A stretch of 64,000 nt of DNA from positions 124,001-188,000 of the forward strand of contig JAKLMB010000012.1 in NCBI GenBank assembly GCA_022813625.1. Reading direction: 5' to 3'. The number at the start of each line of letters is the position of its first letter. Positions within the stretch are counted from its first letter, which is position 1. The DNA is from Aaosphaeria pasadenensis. Its lineage: Eukaryota > Ascomycota > Dothideomycetes > Pleosporales. The notes under the pieces were generated by a model. That model was not told the DNA's origin. It did no database searches and saw nothing but the letters and a program-made list of their open reading frames with translations. The translations under genes and the position numbers were made by a program. Positions 57,032-64,000 of this stretch are shown piece after piece.

Positions 57032-59283
57032 ATGAGCGACTCCGAATCCTCCTCCCTCTCAACACCACCCGTTTCCGACGACGAGATGCCCCAAGTCGTC
57101 GCGTCTTCTGCGGCGACCAAAGCCTCCGCCTCAAAGAAGAAAGGCAAGAAGAACGGCAACATTTTGTCCTTTTTTAAGAATAAGACATCACCGGAGCCTC
57201 CGCGAAAGAAGAGACCCGCGTCACCGCCTCATGATTATGTCCCCGAGGACAATCCAGACATCGCTGTGAGTATATGTCGCGTCAATCGCGTCCATTCGCG
57301 ACGTGAATCCCTTCCTGCCATCTCTCCATCTCTGCCGCAACTTTTCCACTAATTATTTCGTGCTGCAGTTTCTCGTCATGTTTCGGTCGCGATTCACAGA
57401 TGCTTTCCCGCCCAAATCACCTAACGTTGGGCCCCAAGACATCGAGAGAGGCGTCGCCAGCGAATTGCCCTCGCCGCAAATCGAAAGTCTCCTATGCGCC
57501 ATCCTCGGACTCGTCTTGAATCGCAAGAAACCCGTAGAGTCAGTACTCCCCAATGCTCCGGAAATTTATATGTGGTTATGGTCGCGCAATGCGTGGATAT
57601 GTTCCGTTGTTGTTCCCTAGGCTGACAGTGCTCGCGCTTTTACAGGAGGGGTCATTACGGTCGTGCCCTGGAAGAGGCCATTCAAACCCAGCGATCACAA
57701 TGGCCGCGAGAATGGGGCGGAGTCAACCCAATAAGTGGTGGAAGGTCCTTCAACACCATGTCGGCTACAGAGCGCGTGAGTTTGCTCCTTTTTACTCCCT
57801 CCTGTCGCCGTAACGCTGACATCCCTTTCTAGATTGTCCTCCTCAAGACCCTTGCCCTCTGGGGCTTAGCCACATGCGAAGCCGTTAAGAAAATCATCAA
57901 CGACAGGTACAAAGTACGAACAAGCAAGATCATCGACGACAGCAACGTCCCTCTCTCCGTCCAACCCTGGGGTCGCGATGGCGACCATCGCCGATATTGG
58001 TTGATCGAAGGACAAGATGATACACCTTTCCGTGTATACCGTGAGAGCAACCCAAAACTCAAGACAAACACTTGGTGGAGTGTCGCCGGGTCCATTGAGG
58101 AGATACGAGCACTGGCACAAAAGCTAAAGACGGACGACGGCTCAAGAGATGCTAAGCAGCTGAGCGATCGGATGCTAAATGCGATCCCACGCTTCGAGGC
58201 TTCCGAGGAGGTATGCATGCCGCGATACAGCATTCTTACCCTAGTCCATCGCTAATCGTTATGCAGAAAATCAAGAAGCGACAATACCGCCAGCAATTGA
58301 AGTCGCGATGGCAGCGCCCAGAGCCAGGCTTCTCGATGTACGAGGGACGCACCCGTGGCAAGCGCATGAAGTACACATTCTCGGATGAAGAAGACCAGTC
58401 AAATTCAGATGCATTTGATCTTCGACGGTCTACCCGGAATTCAGGCAGAGTTTCCCCCGCCCTGCAAACTGGCCCAACTGTCACTGCGAGCGGACGTCAG
58501 GTCAAGTCACGCGCGACTGGTGTTTATGGCGAGAGCTTGCTCAGTGGACAAGTCACTGAGGGTGCTTCGCCAGCCAATGGAGACTTCGTCCGATCTGAGG
58601 GATCCGAAGAAGCTGAGGGTGGACGTCCTACACGCAACAGCACCAGTCGGCCAACGAATGGCTGGTCAAAAGGTCGCGCCAACATCGAAACTTACAACTC
58701 CGTGGACGAGATGGACGAGGAAGACGACGCAACATCTTGGGACGGCGGAGACGATGATGAGGATGGTGACGACCGTGATCAGATGGATCTCGACGATGAC
58801 GAAGAAGATGATGACGATGCTGCAGACGACGACGATGGCGAGGACGATGATGAAGGGAAGTCTCTCCTGGTCCGTCTAAAGTATCCAAAGGGGTCTTTTG
58901 AAGGCGAAGGCGAAAGCAAAGACGCAAATCCAGAGTCCACCACTGGAGAAACACCCGCAGCTGCTCCTGTTAAAGACTCGCCAGCAGACTCCGAGCCTGC
59001 CCCCGCCCCTGCACCCACAATGAACGGTCTGTCAGCGCAGAAAACAGACAAAGTCCCGCCGCCTGTCGAATCGGAACCAGCTCTTCCACCAACACCCAAG
59101 GTCGAGCCACCCGCCGTACAGCCCGCCTTCTCAGCACCCACTCCCCCTTACGCCGCAGCCGAGGAGAATGCCTCCAAACCACAACAATATAACATGGCCC
59201 CCGTTGTCTCCGCAGACCAACATCCTCCCTTCCAGCTCCAGCAGCAGCCGCAGCAACCCACGACAGCCACCAGCTGGCAGTAA
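57032..59283 (+). CDS. DDT/WHIM-like chromatin-associated protein
   Basis: Five exons: 57032-57265, 57369-57538, 57646-57775, 57833-58210 and 58267-59283, giving 642 residues. The N-terminus is Ser/Lys-rich with a basic KKKGKKNG run. From about residue 79 the folded part reads FLVMFRSRFTDAFPPKSP, LPSPQIESLLCAILGLVLN, then RIVLLKTLALWGLATCEAVK and WGRDGDHRRYWLIEG near 250. This order matches DDT and WHIM motifs, which in ISWI-type remodelling complexes position the linker DNA. The remainder is a charged region with RRSTRNSGRVSPAL, a long Asp/Glu-rich tract (about residues 490-515, DDDEEDDDDAADDDDG) and a Pro-rich Q tail. Nuclear. Complex membership is inference. Confidence 0.72.
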
Positions 59284-60911
59284 AGCTCGTTTTTTGTCAC
59301 TACTTGTCAAATAAACAGCCTCCGTTCGAGGCAGGTGTTCTTTTTTTTTGTCACCAAAGTCTGGTCATAGAATAGTCAATGTAAGGATCAAGGACCAAAG
59401 GATCCATAGGAACAGGGCATTCGGAGTACGATAAACTTACTTCTCTTTTTCTTCTTTCCTTTTTGTCATACCTTCTCTGTTCCAACCTCCAAAAAATCAT
59501 TTTGTCTCACGAGAAGCCAAAAAACAAAGGAACCATACTATACTATTATACAATAAAGTATTACAAGCATCTTAATCAAAAGAAAAAACCATCAACCGTT
59601 TTCACTACTCGTATGAATATCCCACGTGTGATCTCTGATGCGTCCTAAACTCAAGTTATACTTCACGAAGCTGTGAGTGACTTGGTCAACTAACTGTTCT
59701 TCTTTGGCATCCACATTCAGGTTCACGTTCGAAATTGCGTTCAATGTAAACTTCTCGCGGGAGGGAATGATAACCACAGTTCGGTTTAGTTCATGCCTGT
59801 ATAGGTACCATAGAGACGATTGACGCTTTGGAAATGGGATTGTCACGATTTAGATTCTGCACATGATGAATGATGAATGATGATTCCCATCCCAATCCCA
59901 CTACCTCTCCGCTTTCCCCTCCCTTTACTGAAATTCATGCAGGGAGCACGCATCCGCCTCACCGTACATAGCCAAGTCAAGCACACCATACCATACCTCC
60001 CTTCTCTCCACTCTCACCTTCACCAGCATCAAAATCAGTCCGCACGGTACAGCACTTAAACAATCACGACAAGCACTCAGACGGAAAACGTAAGAACGTA
60101 AATATGCCACTGGGCGTTCGTACTTTTTTCCTCGCTAGCTAGGTAACTATCTAATATCTCTGCTTCTCTCCGTCGTTACACCTCTGCTTGCCTCCTTTGT
60201 GTTTGTGTGTGTGTATGCACGTTTCTTTGTTCATGCAATGCTAGGTGGGCATCCAACTTCCGAAATTCGAATGTGTGCTATGCGTCTCTGGCGTCTGTTG
60301 CCGGGCACGACGGGACATGCTTTGGTTGGTGGAGGGTAGGGTAGGGTAGAGGAAAGTTGAAAACACGGTGTGATCCAAGTATTTCCCACCCTCCTCCCTT
60401 CCTGGTGATAACACAGAAAGATGCCACGGAGCAGGCAGACAGATTAAGGTGTTCGGAGATATCTCCCTCAATTGTTTCCCCCTTGTGCGCGCCTGCCATG
60501 AAATCTCATTCACCCCGGTTTCGCGTTAAGATATGATGACGATTGCTATATGATGTTGGTTTGGATGCTTTAAGGCGCTGAGAAAATACTATTTTGATCT
60601 CGATGTGGGAGATTAACTTGGGGATAGGGGGGGTAGGGGGATGCTGTTGTCGCGTATGTTGGTAAAGCCGCGGTGCGGTTCGAATGAAGGATGGCGACGG
60701 ATGCTGCTACGATGATGCAACTTGATCGAAGAGCGCAAGGGGAGGGTATCTCCACATCCTCTGTGTTAAAGCAATGGTACTATACTGACCTGTACCCCAC
60801 CGGCTGCCGCTCTCCACGCACTGGGTAAAGGGTAGCAGCAGGGATTCAGTGGTTCGTGAAAAGTAGAAATTGGTATCGAAGTGACCAATGAACCTGAATT
60901 TCTCGATGCCA
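59284..60911. other. Convergent 3' intergenic region, about 1.6 kb
   Basis: It lies between the stops of the chromatin gene (+) and the SUMO ligase (-). It has a T-run at 59341-59350, AT-rich DNA around 59500-59560 and a GT/TG dinucleotide tract near 60200. No gene seen. Confidence 0.45.
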
Positions 60912-62977
60912 TCAGGGCGAACCGTCGAGGTTGGCATAGGCAGGATAGTTTGATGCATGTCCCGGATAGCCGTGAACCTCCGTAGGTGGACGGTAAGCAT
61001 ACTGAATATGATGTTGTTGCTGGCTAGGCGTATGCGAAAGTGGAGGCAATTGGTCTTGTCCGCCAACTGATCCCATCCTGTGTCTAACGGGTGAAGGCTG
61101 TTGCGGGCGTGAGTGAAGCGAAGCTGATCCGTAGTTTGCGGTCTGGTAACGGCGCGATGGATCGGGCAGGCTGTTTGGGGTGCTATACGCAACTTTCTTT
61201 GCTGGCCTCACAGGCTCGTCGTCATCGCTCAATGTCAAGTCAATGACCTCGGACTTCCGCTTTTGGCCTCTTGGTGTGTTGGACGGTTCCCTGGACTGTA
61301 AAGGTGGGGTCTGAGCAAGAGACTGTGGCGTGGGTACTGCTTCGCTCTTGATGGCTGCAACGCGATCCCGAGGTTCTACTATCTCCACGAGATCGTCATC
61401 GTCATCGCCTTCGCTAGGATTAAAGCCACCAAGATATCCGCTCGTCCTAGAGGATCCATTTTCGTTTTTGTTCCCTCGCGACCAGTTTCCCATGGGATCT
61501 ATCGTGACCTGATCTGTACTTCTCGAGACTTCACTCAAGATTTCCTGGACATACTCGTCCACGGCTAGTCCTTCGTAAGAAACAGACTTGTTGCAGATTG
61601 GGCATGTCCATGTGGGAGCTTGCTCCTGCAGTTGCAGAAATGACTCCGCATCGAAACACTGATTATGTGAACAGACGGTAGATCTAATCGGCATCGATAT
61701 CCGCAACGTGGAGATGGGATCCTTTAAAGAAAGGTTGACTGAGCCAACTTCGATATCGGGATCGTCTGCTTTCTTCCGCACTAGACGTCATGTAAGTCAA
61801 CACTCAGCGACCTCGATAAAGGAAAACCTACTTTCGTTAAGTACGGAAGCCTTCGTAATCACGTTTCGTTGCTGGATCTTCTTAGCCAGTTCGTCGATGG
61901 TATCCTTTCTCACTAGGTAGATGTAGAAATTGAACTTCTGTATCATCAGTCAGCATTGAAGTGGGATGTGGGGATTTTCACGAAAAAGAGACCTGTTGAC
62001 TTCCCTTCGGCGTCAACGCGTACGTGATCTGCAGACTGTTCCTGTAATTTGCGACCTTACGCATGAGATCAGTAATGTCGGCCGGTCTCGTAGAACCGGG
62101 TTTGTTCTTGAGTCCCTTGTAATTCGCCTTCACCTCGTCTCCATTGATCTTCACTTCAATCTGCGAGGGGAACGCCACATCTATCCTCGAGAACGCACTC
62201 AGAGGTTGATCTGGGGCGGAGAACAGTAGAAGTCGCATGGAAGGATCTGTTTTCAAACGCGTACATGTCGCTTCTGTGAGAGGGAGAGGCTTGTTGACGC
62301 TCTGCCTATGCGACGGAGAAGCTGCACTCCTTTAGCGCATGTCGTGACCTATACCGAGTAATCATGACCATACCTTCTAAAGTGATGCCCGAGAATAACA
62401 GTTCGCGTATTTGGTAGAATGGACTGGTTTTGAAGAGCGTTGTCGAGCCTGTAATCTGTTATCAGTCATGTCCCCAGCTGAGCAGGAAACCAGATCTTAC
62501 CAGCTCCAAGAGAATGCGACGAATATGTTTGATTCGATTGACTTGACTGTTGACCGTAGCCGTTCGACATATTGTTATATCCTGACATTGATGCTGAGCT
62601 TTGCGATGGCGCAGATAACGAGGTGAGATCGGTGCCGGGTGGAGGGGCGCTTCCGTTGTTGTGGACGCGGTAACGAAGACGGTTCAGCGTTTCGGCATCG
62701 TTGTTTATGGCAGCACGGTTGATCACTGGGGTAGCTGGAGTCAGCGGACAGCGATTGCAAGTGTGAGGATGTGAGGAAGGGTGTGGAGATGGTGATAATT
62801 CGTAAGTAGGGGAATAAATCTGCACTCACTTCCTATGATGCGACTCTGGAGGTGTACTTTGTTACCGCTCTGGATTTGCCCTTCCTCTTTGCAAATCCTC
62901 TTCAGAACATTATTGACCAGCGTCTTCGTCCGCGCAGTGACGGCCATCGCCGTGACATCCAGAGAATTCGAAGCCAT
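60912..62977 (-). CDS. Siz1/PIAS-family SUMO E3 ligase
   Basis: SP-RING E3 that transfers SUMO from Ubc9 to nuclear substrates. Six exons: 62977-62830, 62725-62501, 62448-62374, 62321-61993, 61937-61832 and 61780-60912, giving 583 residues. The N-terminal part has VNNVLKRICKEEGQ helices as in the SAP motif. A Ser/Asn-rich linker is followed by a PINIT-like domain (about 150-300: FKTSPFYQI, PLPLTEATCTRLK, RLLLFSAPDQP, IEVKINGDEV). The MIZ/SP-RING finger follows with CSHNQC at 331-336 and CPIC at 354-357. A likely SUMO-interacting motif is VIDLTLSDDDE at 473-483. The C-terminus is a Pro/Gln/His-rich tail. The exon 1-2 acceptor could be 9 bases upstream, adding three residues. Confidence 0.88.
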
Positions 62978-63851
62978 GAGGAAAGTCGAACGATTTACAG
63001 CGACTTGGACTTGAGAGCGAGCGGGCTGTGAGTGGATGACCTGGGGTGCTATGCGTCTATTATATCGATAGACATTCGGGGCAGTTGAGTTGGGGGACCG
63101 GAGCGCGAGAGTGCACGAGGGATGCGGTGAACTGGTACGAAGTAGAGGAAGAGGCAGAAGTGACGTGCAGAGTGATTACGGTCGTCGTGGTAGAGGCTGG
63201 TTCCTTCTGTCCTGGTTGGCTGTTCCAACAGCACGTAACAGCAGCCTGGTGAAGAGCACACACGCGCGATGGTGGTGAGGGTGCACTGTATGTACTTCCA
63301 GTGAAGAGATATGGATATCTCTCTTACTCGCAAGTCAGCACCTCAAACGCGAAAAGAAGAGGTGGGTAGTTTTTAGGTGCAGGGTGTGCAACCTCAATAG
63401 GCGCGATTGGCAGCCGAAGTGACGGTCATAGTCGGATCGTTCGTCGTCGGTTCACTCAGTCGCTCAGTCGCTCTCTCGTTCTCTTCGTCCTCCCAATCAT
63501 TCGGAGAATCGGAGTCGAGACCAATCGTCCCTAGCGCGGTAAGCACGGACCAACTACCGCCTTGTCGGTTGGTCGGTTGTTGCCACCAAAAAAAATATGA
63601 GACAGGATGACCACGTGACTAGTCTAGGTACCTAGCAGGCAGGCAGGTAGAGCACAGCCTAGAGAGAGAAGAGGGACACACTAAGGAATTAACCTCGACT
63701 TTTTTTCCATAACCACTCCAGACACCCAAATATCTCACAACTCACAACTGCTCTTCTCACCAGGCAGCAACAGCATACGCAGGACATATACGCTCCACTC
63801 TTTGCCTCTAAACACGCACAACACACAAATCACATTCTTCATCTCGCAAAA
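62978..63851. promoter_or_regulatory. Divergent promoter region of SUMO ligase and DUF2423 gene
   Basis: 874 bp between two divergent start codons. It contains ACCTAGCAGGCAGGCAGGTAG near 63630 and a CT/CACA-rich leader before the right-hand ATG. No gene seen. Confidence 0.45.
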
Positions 63852-64000
63852 ATGGCAAAAGGACTCCGCTCCAGCGTCAAGAAGAACAACCGCACCAAGC
63901 TCCGCAGCAGAGTATTCGGCCCTGTCGAAGATGCCCGCACCGAGCGACTCCACGCAAAACTTCTCGAGACCATCGCTCAGCCCAAACCCGAGCAGCCCGC
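63852..64000 (+). CDS. DUF2423-type small nucleolar/ribosome-biogenesis protein (partial)
   Basis: The frame starts MAKGLRSSVKKNNRTKLRSR and is open to the window edge, so only about 49 residues are visible. The start is typical of the DUF2423 family (yeast YBL028C and relatives), basic proteins linked to pre-60S ribosome biogenesis. Here FGPVEDARTERLHAKLLETI follows as in the family. The 3' part and any introns lie outside the window. Confidence 0.75.
   Translation, partial: MAKGLRSSVKKNNRTKLRSRVFGPVEDARTERLHAKLLETIAQPKPEQP

Noticed and set aside
1..64000. tRNA genes, rRNA genes and CRISPR arrays
   Set aside because: No cloverleaf with a proper B box, no rRNA-like sequence and no spaced repeat array was seen.

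Overview
The window looks like nuclear DNA of a filamentous ascomycete (Pezizomycotina). Genes lie on both strands. They are split by short introns, mostly 47-80 nt, with GT...AG ends and CTAAC or CTGAC-like branch sites, and their leaders are pyrimidine-rich. The protein set is fungal: Pet127, a binuclear Zn2Cys6 factor, RPA49, Vps45, Siz1/PIAS, Derlin and a DUF2423-type protein. Leotiomycetes or Sordariomycetes would both fit; the sequence alone does not settle it.

Layout. 1-2.5 kb: a small unrecognised minus-strand gene model at the edge, then gene-free DNA with a repeat pair. 2.5-6.7 kb: an SRPK-like kinase converging on PET127. 8.4-19.7 kb: a PH/leucine-rich-repeat protein behind a leader with four small upstream ORFs, a small one-span membrane protein, a Derlin, a tiny GAIG-repeat protein, RPA49, and a promethin-like lipid-droplet protein divergent from RPA49. 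20.3-31.2 kb: a large Q/N-tailed protein of unknown role, a TauD/TfdA-like dioxygenase, an unrecognised gene with an unresolved frame junction, a LovD/beta-lactamase-like hydrolase and an NAD-dependent epimerase-like protein. 32-38.5 kb: VPS45, a Zn2Cys6 regulator with overlapping uORFs, and a small unknown gene.

38.8-49.3 kb is the accessory part: about 10.5 kb of plus-oriented decayed coding sequence with stops and frameshifts. In it I can read remnants of a Cys-rich protein whose promoter-like leader survives, a SNF2-type helicase C-terminal half and a JmjC-type dioxygenase domain. 50-64 kb: a BAR protein with a polyproline tail, a long gene-free stretch, a secreted ADP-ribosyltransferase of the heat-labile enterotoxin A family that seems truncated at its C-terminus, a DDT/WHIM-like chromatin protein, a Siz1/PIAS SUMO ligase and the start of a DUF2423 protein.

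The housekeeping genes cover rRNA transcription (RPA49), ER and lipid-droplet biology (Derlin, promethin-like), vesicle fusion (Vps45), membrane curvature (BAR), chromatin and SUMO (WHIM, Siz1) and mitochondrial RNA (Pet127). The accessory genes (dioxygenase, LovD-like, epimerase, enterotoxin-like) are scattered singly and do not form an obvious biosynthetic cluster. Splice models were built by eye from frame continuity and splice consensus; none is backed by transcripts.
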